Below, one piece after another: positions 20,231-29,670 of a stretch of 64,000 nt of DNA. Under the pieces are notes generated by a model. That model did no database searches. It had not been told where the DNA came from and was given only the letters and a program-made list of their open reading frames with translations. Source of the DNA: JBBPZA01 sp963797015. GTDB taxonomy: Bacteria; Actinomycetota; Thermoleophilia; Solirubrobacterales; Solirubrobacteraceae. The translations under genes were made by a program, and so were the position numbers. The DNA lies in contig CAWCNV010000012.1 in NCBI GenBank assembly GCA_963797015.1, positions 124,001 to 188,000 on the forward strand, given 5' to 3'. How positions within the stretch are numbered: position 1 is the first letter of the stretch; each line of letters opens with the position of its first letter.

Positions 20231-21616
20231 ATGACGGTCGCCCGCGCGGCAGCGGTCGGCGCGATCGCGCTCGCGGTGGTGGTGATCGCGGTCATCCTCC
20301 TCAACGGCGACGGCTCGACGGAGTACAAGCTCCACTTCCTCTCCGCCGGCGGGCTGGTGAAGCGCAACGAGGTCCAGATCGGCGGCCGCAAGGTCGGCGA
20401 GGTCAAGGACGTCACGCTGAGCGACAACAACCAGGCCGAGGTCAAGATAAGCGTCGACGAGCCGTACGCGCCGCTGCACCAGGGGACCACGGCGACGATC
20501 CGCCAGCTCTCGCTGTCGGGCATCGCGAACCGCTACGTCTCCCTGTCTCCCGGCCCGAACAACGCCCAGAAGCTTCCCGACGGCGCGACGCTCCCGTCGG
20601 AGAACACCACCACGATCGTCGACCTCGACCAGCTCTTCGACACGCTCAACCCGCCGACGCGCAGAGGCCTGCAGAACACCATCCGCGGCTTCGCCGACTG
20701 GTACAGCGGCAACTCGGTCAACGGCAAGCCGGCCGCGCCGCAGTTCAACCAGGCCGCGCGCTACTTCTCGCCGTTCCTGTCGACGACCGACCAGCTCGTC
20801 CAGCAGCTGACCGCCGACCAGCCGGCGCTCAACCGCTTCGTGGTCGACACCTCGCGCGTGGTGAGCACGCTCGCCTCGCGGCAGCCCGACCTCACGGCGC
20901 TGGTCGACAACGCCAACAAGACCTCCGCGGCGATCGGCGACGAGAGCTCCTCGCTGTCGCAGACGCTCGCCGCGCTGCCGCCCACGCTGCGCAAGGCGAA
21001 CACGACCTTCGTGAACCTGCGCTTGACGCTCGACGACCTCGACCCGCTGGTCAATGCGTCCAAGGTGGCAACGAAGCGCCTGGAGCCCTTCCTCAAGATC
21101 CTGCGCCCGCTGGTGGCGGATGCGGCGCCCACGATCCGCGACCTGAGCGCGTTGATCAACACTCCCGGCTCCGGCAACGACGCCACCGATCTCCTGAAGA
21201 CCCAGCCGCGCCTGACGCAGCTCGCGGAGACCGCGTTCCCGGACACGGTCAAGGCGCTGCGGAGCACCCAGGACGTGGTCACGTTCGGCCGCCCGTACGC
21301 ACCCGAACTGATCGGCTTCCTGCGCGACTTCGGACAGAGCTCGTCCAACTACGACGCCAACGGCCACTTCGCACGGGTGATGCCGATGTTCAACGCGTTC
21401 TCGCTGGTCCAGAGCCCGACGGGGAACACCCTGAGCCAGATCCCGCCCAGCCAGAAGCAGCTCGGCCTGCAGACCGGGCTCAAGAACCGCTGCCCCGGCT
21501 CCGCTACGCAGTCGGCGCCCGACAACTCCAACCCGTTCCTGGACGGCGGCAACCTCACGCCGGGCACGGCCGCGCCGGCCGACTGCGACCCTTCCGCGAT
21601 CCCGATCGGACCATGA
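20231..21616 (+). CDS. Mce-family protein 1 (MceA position)
   Basis: First of six MCE substrate-channel subunits, 461 residues. It is anchored by one N-terminal membrane helix (residues 5-25), then the MCE domain (EYKLHFLSAGGLVKRNEVQIGG to ~115), a long helical region with heptad character, and a polar C-terminus. MCE proteins form a hexameric barrel that carries lipid across the envelope. The ATG has a weak GGAG 14 bases upstream, and the start is 34 bases after mceG. The frame is intact and codon use is ordinary. The stop overlaps the next start (ATGA). Lettering A-F follows gene order only. Confidence 0.92.
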   Translation: MTVARAAAVGAIALAVVVIAVILLNGDGSTEYKLHFLSAGGLVKRNEVQIGGRKVGEVKDVTLSDNNQAEVKISVDEPYAPLHQGTTATIRQLSLSGIANRYVSLSPGPNNAQKLPDGATLPSENTTTIVDLDQLFDTLNPPTRRGLQNTIRGFADWYSGNSVNGKPAAPQFNQAARYFSPFLSTTDQLVQQLTADQPALNRFVVDTSRVVSTLASRQPDLTALVDNANKTSAAIGDESSSLSQTLAALPPTLRKANTTFVNLRLTLDDLDPLVNASKVATKRLEPFLKILRPLVADAAPTIRDLSALINTPGSGNDATDLLKTQPRLTQLAETAFPDTVKALRSTQDVVTFGRPYAPELIGFLRDFGQSSSNYDANGHFARVMPMFNAFSLVQSPTGNTLSQIPPSQKQLGLQTGLKNRCPGSATQSAPDNSNPFLDGGNLTPGTAAPADCDPSAIPIGP

Positions 21617-23256
21617 GGCGCGTGCTTCTCATCGGTCTCGTCCTGGCCGGCGCCGGGGTGCTCGCGGTGGTCGGCACCGGCGCCGGCGGCGGCGGCGGCG
21701 ACTACAAGGTCCGCGCGATCTTCGACAACGCGGTCTCGGTGATCCCGGGCGAGACCGTCAAGGTCGCCGGCGTGGTCGTCGGCCAGATCGACTCGCTCGA
21801 CACCGTCAAGCCCGACAAGGCGGCCGTCGTGCTGAACATCACCACGCCGGGCTTCCAGGACTTCCGCACGGACGCCCACTGCATCATCCGCCCCGAGGGA
21901 TTCATAGGCGAGAAGTTCGTCGAGTGCACGCCCACCGCGCCTCGCCAGGCGGGCCAGCCGCCGGCTCCCAAGCTCACCAAGATCGACAGCGGGCCGGGCA
22001 AGGGCCAGTACCTGCTGCCCGTCCAGAACACGACCACGCCGGTCGACCTCGACCTGATCAACACCATCTTCCGGCTTCCGTACGGGCAGCGGCTGACGCT
22101 GATCCTCAACGAGCTCGGCGGCGGCCTCGCGGGCCGCGGCGACGACCTCAACACGGTGATCAAGCGCTCCAACCCCGCGCTGCTGGAGGTCGACAAGGTG
22201 CTGGCGATCCTGGCCAAGCAGAACCAGACGCTGGCCGACCTCGCCACCAACTCCGACAAGGTGCTCAGGCCGCTCGCGCGCAACCGCGCCCGCGTGGCTG
22301 ACTTCATCGTCAAGGCCAACACGACCGCCCAGGCCACCGCCTCGCGCCGCACCGCGCTCGAGGCGAGCTTCCAGAAGCTCCCGGCCTTCCTGAGCGGGCT
22401 GCAGCCGACGCTCGCACAGCTCAGCGACTTCGCGGACGTCGCGACGCCGACGCTCCGCGACCTCGGCGCCGCGGCGCCGGACCTCAACCGGATCGAGGTC
22501 GAGCTCAAGCCGTTCGCCGACGCCTCGCTGCCGGCGACCAAGGCGCTCGGAGTGGCGTCGGCAGAGGGCTCGCGCGCGTTGCCGGCGGCGCAGCCCCTGA
22601 TCGGCCAGCTGCAGACCTTCGCCGACCTCGCGCGGCCGCTCTCCGCCAACCTCAGCCAGCTGCTCGTGAGCCTGCGCGACACGGGTGGCATCGAGCGGCT
22701 GATGGACTTCCTCTTCTACACGACCAACGCGGTCAACGGCTACGACTCGGTCGGCCGCTTCCTGCGTGCATCGCTGGCCATCCCGGACATCGGCGACGCG
22801 GGTTGTGGCCTGTTCGCGGCGACACCGGTGCCGCCGACTCCGCCCGGCCCGATCGCCCCGGTAGGCGCCGACTGCTCGGCGAACTTCAACAGCACGCCGA
22901 CGAGCACGACCACCACGACTGCGCGGCAGGCTGCGCAGATCGCTGCCGGGGCGACCGGCGGCGCGACGCCCAAGAGCCCCACGGGCTCCGGCTCCCAGGG
23001 CGGGGCGGCGAAGCCGGGCAAGATCTCGCTGCCTGACCTCTCGCTGCTCGGGTCGCCGGGCTCCGGCGCCTCGCAGGCTCCCGCGGCGGGGGCAACCCCG
23101 AGGACCACCGGCAGGGCGACGGTCAGGCCGCGCGCCCGCGGTGGGTCGGCCGGGGCCAACGACGCGGCCGCCACCGAGAGCCCCGCCCAGGCCGGCGGCG
23201 CGCAGCAGAGCGCCCAGGACTCGCTCTTCAACTACCTCCTGGGGGCGGGCGGATGA
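21613..23256 (+). CDS. Mce-family protein 2 (MceB position)
   Basis: 547 residues: N-terminal membrane helix (RVLLIGLVLAGAGVLAVVG), MCE domain (YKVRAIFDNAVSVIPGETVK, VAGVVVGQID), helical middle, and an unusually long Ala/Gly/Ser/Thr/Pro-rich tail of about 140 residues after NSTPTSTTTTT. The tail is probably disordered and exposed outside the membrane. The frame is intact; it begins in an ATGA overlap with the previous gene and ends in an ATGA overlap with the next. The longer in-frame extension upstream lies over the mceA gene and is rejected. Confidence 0.92.
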   Translation: MRRVLLIGLVLAGAGVLAVVGTGAGGGGGDYKVRAIFDNAVSVIPGETVKVAGVVVGQIDSLDTVKPDKAAVVLNITTPGFQDFRTDAHCIIRPEGFIGEKFVECTPTAPRQAGQPPAPKLTKIDSGPGKGQYLLPVQNTTTPVDLDLINTIFRLPYGQRLTLILNELGGGLAGRGDDLNTVIKRSNPALLEVDKVLAILAKQNQTLADLATNSDKVLRPLARNRARVADFIVKANTTAQATASRRTALEASFQKLPAFLSGLQPTLAQLSDFADVATPTLRDLGAAAPDLNRIEVELKPFADASLPATKALGVASAEGSRALPAAQPLIGQLQTFADLARPLSANLSQLLVSLRDTGGIERLMDFLFYTTNAVNGYDSVGRFLRASLAIPDIGDAGCGLFAATPVPPTPPGPIAPVGADCSANFNSTPTSTTTTTARQAAQIAAGATGGATPKSPTGSGSQGGAAKPGKISLPDLSLLGSPGSGASQAPAAGATPRTTGRATVRPRARGGSAGANDAAATESPAQAGGAQQSAQDSLFNYLLGAGG

Positions 23257-24738
23257 GGCGCCGCCGCGGAACCAGCGCCTCGATCGCAGCGAACCCCGTG
23301 CTCATCGGGGCCGCCACGACGCTGGTCGTGATCGTCGCGGTGTTCCTCGCCTACAACGCCAACAACGGGCTGCCCTTCGTGCCCACCTACGACGTCAAAG
23401 CCGAAGTGCCCGACGCGGCCAACATCGTCAAGGGCAACGAGATCCGCATCGCCGGCACGCGCGTCGGCGTGGTCGACAACCTGAAGACCAGGGAGCTGAG
23501 CAACGGCAAGGTGGTCGCCGTGCTCTACCTCAAGCTCCAGACCACGATCGGCAAGCTGCCGGTCGACTCCACGGTGATCGTCCGCCCGCGCTCGGCTCTC
23601 GGCCTCAAGTACGTGCAGATCACCCGCGGCAGCTCGAAGCAGACGTTCGAGAACGGCGCGACGATCCCGCTGCGCAACGCCACGCCCCAGCCGGTCGAGC
23701 TCGACGACCTCTTCAACACCTTCGACACGAACACGCGCGCCGCCCAGCAGATCAACCTGCGCGAGTTCGGCAACGCGTTCGCCGCCCGCGGCACCGACAT
23801 CAACTCCGCGCTGGGCGCGTTGACGCCGTTCCTCAACGGCCTGATCCCGGTCGCGCAGAACCTCGCCGACCGGCGCACGCGCCTGGCCGAGTTCTTCCCC
23901 TCGCTGAACCGCCTCAGCGCGATCGTCGCGCCGGTCGCCGAGACCCAGGCGACGTTGTTCACGAACCTGGACACGACGTTCAGCGCACTCGCCGACGTGG
24001 CGCCCTCGATCCAGGCCACGATCGAGGGCGGTCCTCCGGCGCTCGACGCGGCGATCCGCTCGTTCCCGATCCAGCGCGCGTTCCTGGCCAACAGCACCGC
24101 GCTGTTCCGTGACCTGCGGCCCGGCATCGCCGCGCTTCGCGCCGCGGCGCCCGACATCAGCGAGGCGCTGGCCGTCGGTACGCCCGTATTGCGCCGCTCC
24201 CCCGCGCTGAGCGCCCGGCTCACCAGGACGCTGCGCACGCTGGGCTCGGTTTCCACCAACCCTCTCGTCCGCATCGGCCTGCGCACGCTCGAGGACACGG
24301 TCGGGATCCTCGGGCCGATCGTCTCCTACGTGAAGCCCGCGCAGACGACCTGCAACTACGTGACGCTGTTCTTCCGCAACGCCGCGAGCCTGCTGACCGA
24401 GGGCGATGCCAACGGCACCTGGCAGCGGTTCATCATCATCGTCCCGCGGATCACCTATTCGGCGGCCACCAAGAACGTTGGCTCGCCGAACAATGAGTTT
24501 GGCCCCGCAGCGGAACCGTTCCCGGGTGGAGGCACCACTGTGGAGCCGGAGCCTGCTCTCCACCAAAACCCCTACCCCAACACCGCCTCGCCCGGCCAGC
24601 CCAAGGAGTGCGAGGCGGGCAACGAGCCGTATCGTGGGCAACCAGCAGGTCATCGGCAACCCGGCGGGCGTCCAGCCGCTGACGACCGAGCTGACGACCA
24701 GGGACCCGGGACTCCCCGCGGTCCGGAGAACGCGCTAA
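23253..24738 (+). CDS. Mce-family protein 3 (MceC position), one frame disruption near its end
   Basis: About 495 residues: membrane helix (PVLIGAATTLVVIVAVFLAY), MCE domain (YDVKAEVPDAANIVKGNEIR) and helical region. The span is one base over a multiple of three. Near 24631 the frame shifts: reading on gives GQPAGHRQPGG and runs straight into the next mce gene, creating an artificial 949-residue fusion. The +1 frame reads VGNQQVIGNPAGVQPLTTEL and stops at TAA 24736-24738, exactly overlapping the next ATG (TAATG), as elsewhere in the operon. I therefore take 24738 as the true end and treat the fusion as an artefact of an extra base. Confidence 0.85.
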
Positions 24739-26374
24739 TGCCGCTGCTCAGGCGACAGGGCTCCCAGAAGCGGATCCGGCGCACCGATCGGCGCGGGATG
24801 TCGCCGGTTACCTACGGGGCGATCGCGGCCGTGGTGCTGCTGGTCATCGTGTTCTTCGGTTTCACGAAGCACGTGCCGTTCACGCACGGGTTCCGCCTCA
24901 ACGCCGTGTTCCAGAACGCCAACGAGATCCGCAAGAACGCGCAGGTGCGGATCGCGGGGGTGAACGTCGGGAGGGTGACCAAGGTCACGCGTTACAAGAA
25001 CTCCAACGCCGCCCTCGTGCAGATGGAGATCAAGGACAACGGGCTGCCGATCCACAAGGACGCGACGGCGAAGATCCGCCCGCGGATCTTCCTCGAGGGC
25101 AATTTCTTCGTGGACCTCAAACCCGGTAGTCCGTCGGCGCCGAAGTTGGATGACAATGATGCGCCGTTGGCGATGACGCAGACGGCGGCGCCGGTGCAGT
25201 TTGGGGATGTGTTGACGACGTTGCAGGCGGATCCGCGGCGGGATTTGCAGCGGGTGTTGATCAATTTGGGTCAGGCGTTGAATGGGAAGCCCAGCGCGGC
25301 GGATGATGCGCAGGCGGATCCGGCTGTGCGGGGGGAGACGGCGGCGGTGGCGTTGCGGGGGTCGGCGGCGTATAGCGCGCCGGCGTTGCGTAACACGTCG
25401 ATCATCAACAGCGCGGTGTTGGGTGAGGATCCCAACGATCTGGGGCGGTTGATCGGGGGTTTGGCGCGGGTGTCGGGGGCGTTGGATCGTAATGAGGGTG
25501 CGTTGCAGGGGTTGGTGGTGAATTTCAACAAGACGAATGCGATTTTTGCTGATGAGCAGGCGAATTTGCGGGCGACGATCAGGGAGTTGCCGCCGACCTT
25601 GGTGCAGCTCAATGGGGCGTTGGATGCGTTGAATGCGGCGTTCCCGCCGACGCGGTTGTTCGCGACGACGGTTCTGCCTGGGGTCAAGGAGACGGGGCCG
25701 ACGATCGATGCGTCGTTCCCGTTCGTGCGGCAGTTGGGGGCGTTGGTGTCCCAGCCCGAGTTGCGTGGTCTGGTGCAGCTGCTGCGGCCGACGACGGCGG
25801 ACCTGGCCTCGCTGCAGGACGCCACGATCAAGCTTTTGCCCGGCGTCGACGCCGTCAACAAATGCGTGATCGGGAACATCTCACCCGTCCTGCACTCGAC
25901 GCTCCAGGACGGCGACCTGTCCACCGGCGAGCCGGTGTACAAGGAGCTCGCGTACGGGATGGTCGCGGCCTCGGGCGAGAGCCAGAACTTCGACCCCAAC
26001 GGCCAGTACGTCCGCTTCCAGCCCGGCGGCGGCGAGAACACGATCGCGACCGGTACTCAGCACCTTCGGCGGGCCGCGGCAATTCGCGAACGTCGACCAT
26101 GAACCCGATCGCGACCCGGCCGGCGCGTCCGGCCCAAGAGCCGCCCTACCGGCCCGACGTCGCCTGTGCGAGCCAGAAGGTCCCCAACCTGATCGCCCGC
26201 ACCGGCGGCGCCGAGACCCAGGTCGGCACCGACAACGGCAGCGCGACCGCGCGCAGTGCGAGCAGCACGAGCACGGCCACGTCCGGCGTCGGCGAGCGGC
26301 TGGCCAGCGCGCTCACCCCCGCGCCGCCCGGCGCGAAGACGACCACGACGAGCGGCGGAGGCGCCGGCAAGTGA
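24738..26374 (+). CDS. Mce-family protein 4 (MceD position), two frame disruptions near its end
   Basis: About 545 residues: basic N-terminus, membrane helix (VTYGAIAAVVLLVIVFFGFT), MCE domain (FRLNAVFQNANEIRKNAQVR) and helical region. The span is two bases over a multiple of three. Shifts near 26056 (then STFGGPRQFANV) and near 26097 (then MNPIATRPARPAQEP) carry the protein to TGA 26372-26374, overlapping the next GTG. Uncorrected, the frame would stop at 26102. Bases ~25130-25850 are strongly keto-rich (TTG Leu, GGG Gly, GAT Asp) with sharp borders, unlike the rest of the gene but like yrbEA, suggesting a recombinant patch. Confidence 0.82.
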
Positions 26375-27966
26375 AGCGCGCGATCCGTGAGCACCTCGTC
26401 GACTTCGTCGCGATCCTCGTGCTGCTAGTGGTCTCGCTCGTCGTCGGGCTGTACGTGCTCTCCAACCAGCGCCTCAACGCGCCGGCCTGGGTGCCGGTGC
26501 TGGGCAAGGACTTCTACAAGCTCAAGGCCGAGTTCCAGACGGGCCAGGCGCTGAGCCCGGGCCAGGGCCAGACCGTCGACATCGCCGGCGTGAAGGTGGG
26601 CGAGATCAGCACGGTCGAGCTCAAGAACGGCCGCGCTCTGGTGACCATGAACATCGAGCGCAAGTACGCGGAGGGCAAGGGAGGGCGCCCTGCGATCTAC
26701 CGCAACGCGCGCATGCTGATGCGCCCCAAGACCGGCCTGAAGGACATGATCATCGAGCTCTCGCCGGGTACACCCTCCGCCGGGAGGGAGCCCGACGGGG
26801 GCACCATCCCGCTGGCCCAGACGCTCCCGGACGTCAACCCCGACGAGGTGCTGGCGTCCCTGGACGCCGACACCCGCCAGTACCTGGTCCTGCTCCTCAA
26901 TGGCGGCGCCACGGGCCTGAGGGGCAACAGCAACACGCTCGCCAACACGCTGCGCCGCTTCGAGCCGACCACACGCGATGGCCTGAAGCTCACGCAGCAG
27001 CTGCAGAAGCGCGCGGCCGCGATCCGCCGCGTGACCACGAACTTCAGCAAGCTCGCCGGCGCCATTGCCGGCAAGGACAACCAGCTCGCTCAGCTCATCG
27101 ACAGCTCCAACGCCGTGTTCCAGGCGTTCGCCAACCAGGACGCCAACCTGCGCTCGACGCTCCAGCAGCTGCCGCCCACGCTGGTACAGGCGCAATCGAC
27201 GCTCGCGAAGACAAGCACGCTCGCCGGTGCGCTCGGCTCCTCCTCGCAGGCGCTGCTACCGGCGGCGCGCAACCTGGCCCCCGCCAACGTGGCTGTGCGG
27301 CAGCTCGCCGTCCAGTCCACGCCGATCATCAAGAACCAGATCCGGCCGTTCACGCGGGTCGCGCAGCCGGTGGTTCGCCAGCTGCAGCCGGCGGTGCAGG
27401 ACCTGACGGCGCTGACTCCCGACCTCGTCACGGTCTTCGACGTCCTCAACTACGCCGTCAACGAGCTCGGCTACAACCCGGCCGGCTCGGAGGAGGGCTT
27501 CCTGTTCTGGCTGCCGTGGTTCGCCCACAACCTCGGCGGCGTCTACACCACGGGTGACGCCAACGGGCCGATCCGCCGCGGCGAGATCGTGGGCACCTGC
27601 TTCGCGCTTCAACACGGCCATCAGCACCGCAGGCCACTTTCGCCGTCGGGCAGCTCATCAACGATCTCAGCAACGCGCCGAAGCCGCCCGAAGTTCGCAA
27701 CGTCTCCGGCAACGGCTGCCCCGCCCGGTCCCGCGGCGCCGGCGGCCGGCGCGGCAGCGCGCTCCGCGGCGCCCGACGAGTCGACCCCGTCGAGCAGCCA
27801 GACGACCCCGCGCGCCGGCGGGGCCGGGACCTCGACCACGCCACAGCCCAGCGCTCAGGGACCCACGCTGACCGACAAGCCCACCACGACGACGCCCGCG
27901 CCGAGCGCCGCCGCCCCGCGCGATTCGGCATCATCCACCACTCCCGGCGCCGGAGGGGGTCGCTAG
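26371..27966 (+). CDS. Mce-family protein 5 (MceE position), three frame disruptions near its end
   Basis: About 531 residues: membrane helix (LVDFVAILVLLVVSLVVGLY), MCE domain (YKLKAEFQTGQALSPGQGQT), helical region and a Ser/Thr/Pro/Ala-rich tail. The literal frame is open throughout, but between ~27606 and ~27719 it gives an uncharacteristic Arg/His-rich stretch. Dropping one base near 27606, one near 27642 and one near 27719 restores FNTAIST, TFAVGQLINDLSNAPKPPEV and NVSGNGC before returning to the original frame. It starts at a GTG overlapping the previous stop. It has no lipobox, unlike mycobacterial MceE/LprK. Confidence 0.83.
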   Translation: MKRAIREHLVDFVAILVLLVVSLVVGLYVLSNQRLNAPAWVPVLGKDFYKLKAEFQTGQALSPGQGQTVDIAGVKVGEISTVELKNGRALVTMNIERKYAEGKGGRPAIYRNARMLMRPKTGLKDMIIELSPGTPSAGREPDGGTIPLAQTLPDVNPDEVLASLDADTRQYLVLLLNGGATGLRGNSNTLANTLRRFEPTTRDGLKLTQQLQKRAAAIRRVTTNFSKLAGAIAGKDNQLAQLIDSSNAVFQAFANQDANLRSTLQQLPPTLVQAQSTLAKTSTLAGALGSSSQALLPAARNLAPANVAVRQLAVQSTPIIKNQIRPFTRVAQPVVRQLQPAVQDLTALTPDLVTVFDVLNYAVNELGYNPAGSEEGFLFWLPWFAHNLGGVYTTGDANGPIRRGEIVGTCFALQHGHQHRRPLSPSGSSSTISATRRSRPKFATSPATAAPPGPAAPAAGAAARSAAPDESTPSSSQTTPRAGGAGTSTTPQPSAQGPTLTDKPTTTTPAPSAAAPRDSASSTTPGAGGGR

Positions 27967-27968
27967 GC

Positions 27969-29623
27969 GTGCAGAAACAGGCTCCCAAGCTCGGTCAGAT
28001 CCTCGTGATGATCGGGTTCGCGCTCTCGTGCTTCGGGCTGCTGCTCTTCCTGTGGCTCGCCTTCGGCGGCGCGATCCCGTTCGCGGCCAAGGGCTATCGC
28101 GTCAAGCTCCCCCTCAAGGAGGCCGGCCAGCTCGCGGTGCAGGCGGACGTGCGCATCTCCGGCGTCACGGTGGGCAAGGTGGTGTCGATCGACGTCAAGA
28201 CCGGCAGGTCGACGACCGCCACCATCGAGCTCGACGACAAGTACGCGCCGCTGCCCAAGGACTCGCGCGCGACCACGCGCCAGAAGACGCTGCTGGGCGA
28301 GACCTACGTCGAGATCTCGCCCGGGACCGCGCGAAAGGGCAACTACATACCCGAGGGCGGCACGATGAGACCGGCCAACGTCGCCCCGACCGTCGAGCTG
28401 GACGAGATCCTGCGCACCTTCGACCCCAAGACGCGCGAGGCCTTCCAGGCCTGGATGCAGACGCAGGCGATCTCCGTTGACCGGGCGCGGCCGCGACATC
28501 TCCAACTCGATCGGCAACCTCACGCCGACCGCCGAGGACTCGACGGTCCTGCTGAACATCCTCAACAGCCAGCAGACGGCGGTCCGCCGGCTGGTTTCGA
28601 ACACCGGCGTCGTGCTCAACGCGCTCACGGCGCGCGACGGCGAGCTCGCGCAGCTGATCGACAACTCCAACCGCGTCTTCGCGACCACGGCCAAGCAGAG
28701 CAGCGACCTGCAGCAGATCTTCGAGATCCTGCCGACCTTCCAGCAGGAGTCGATCACGACGCTCAGGCGACTCGACCAGTTCGCGCTGAACACGAACCCG
28801 CTGGTCACCCAGTTGCGCCCGGCCGTCGTCCAGCTCTCGCCGACGCTGCGCAGCCTGCAGAGCCTCTCGCCCGACCTGGTCACGTTCTTCCGAGATCTCG
28901 GTCCGCTCATCGACGCGTCGAAGGAGGGACTCCCGGCAACCGACCGCTTCCTGCGCCTCGCCGAGCCCGTGCTCGCCCAGTTCGACCCGTTCCTGCGCCA
29001 GCTCAACCCGGGTCTGCAGGGGCTGCTGTACTACATGCCCGAGCTCACCGCCTTCTTCGCCAACTCGACCGCCGCGACACAGGCCACGGCGGCCGTCGTC
29101 GAACAGCCCTGTGGCGACTGGCTACCGGGAACCCGGTGGTGTCGGGGACGGTCAAGCTCCACTACCTGCGCACCACCAACCCGATCAACCTGGAGAACCT
29201 CGCGCTGTGGCCGCAGCGCCCGGGCACCAACCGTCCCAACCCGTACACCGAGCCCGGCTACTTCAATACCAAGCCGCCGAACCGGAAAGTGTTCGAGAGT
29301 CGCCAGTGCGGCCGGACGACCATCAACACCCTGCTCGACCCGCTCAACTCGCTGCTCAACCCGACGCTTCCGACGCTCGGCCCGATGATCGACGCTCTCA
29401 ACACCCTCATGGGGGTCCCGACAGCGGGGGCAACGTGCCCGCGCAGCCGTGCATCCAGCAGGCGAAGATCCCGTCCGTACCGCTTCCGCCGACGCAGCTG
29501 ACGTACTACCCGCACGTGCTCGAGGCGCCCATACCCGACCCGGACAAGCCGCCGTTCATGATCACCTCGGCGAGCGCTCGTGCGGCGGGTGCGCCAATCA
29601 CCTGGAAGCGGGCGAACCCCTGA
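27969..29623 (+). CDS. Mce-family protein 6 (MceF position), three frame disruptions
   Basis: About 551 residues: membrane helix (ILVMIGFALSCFGLLLFLWL), MCE domain (YRVKLPLKEAGQLAVQADVR) and helical region. Frame changes occur near 28470 (extra base; then TGRGRDISNSIGNLT), near 29115 (missing base; then ATGNPVVSGTVKLHYL) and near 29415 (missing base; then PDSGGNVPAQPCIQQ), ending at TGA 29621-29623. Reading frame 27969 literally gives a 510-residue hybrid ending at 29501. The GTG start lies two bases past the previous TAG. It completes the six-subunit set expected for an actinobacterial Mce complex. Confidence 0.82.
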
Positions 29624-29655
29624 TCGCGCCCGGCGCGATGGGCCGCATGCGCCGG

Positions 29656-29661
29656 TAGCCT
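29656..29661 (+). promoter_or_regulatory. Possible -10 box (TAGCCT) before the MMPL gene
   Basis: TAGCCT lies 9 bases before the GTG at 29671 and no Shine-Dalgarno is visible, so an internal leaderless promoter is plausible. Spacing is the only evidence. Confidence 0.35.
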
Positions 29662-29670
29662 GACGTTCTC

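Noticed and set aside
23253..26102. A single 949-residue protein carrying two MCE domains
   Set aside because: The fusion arises only because of a frame change near 24631. The alternative frame ends at TAA 24738, exactly overlapping a normal ATG with its own membrane helix, as at the other mce junctions.
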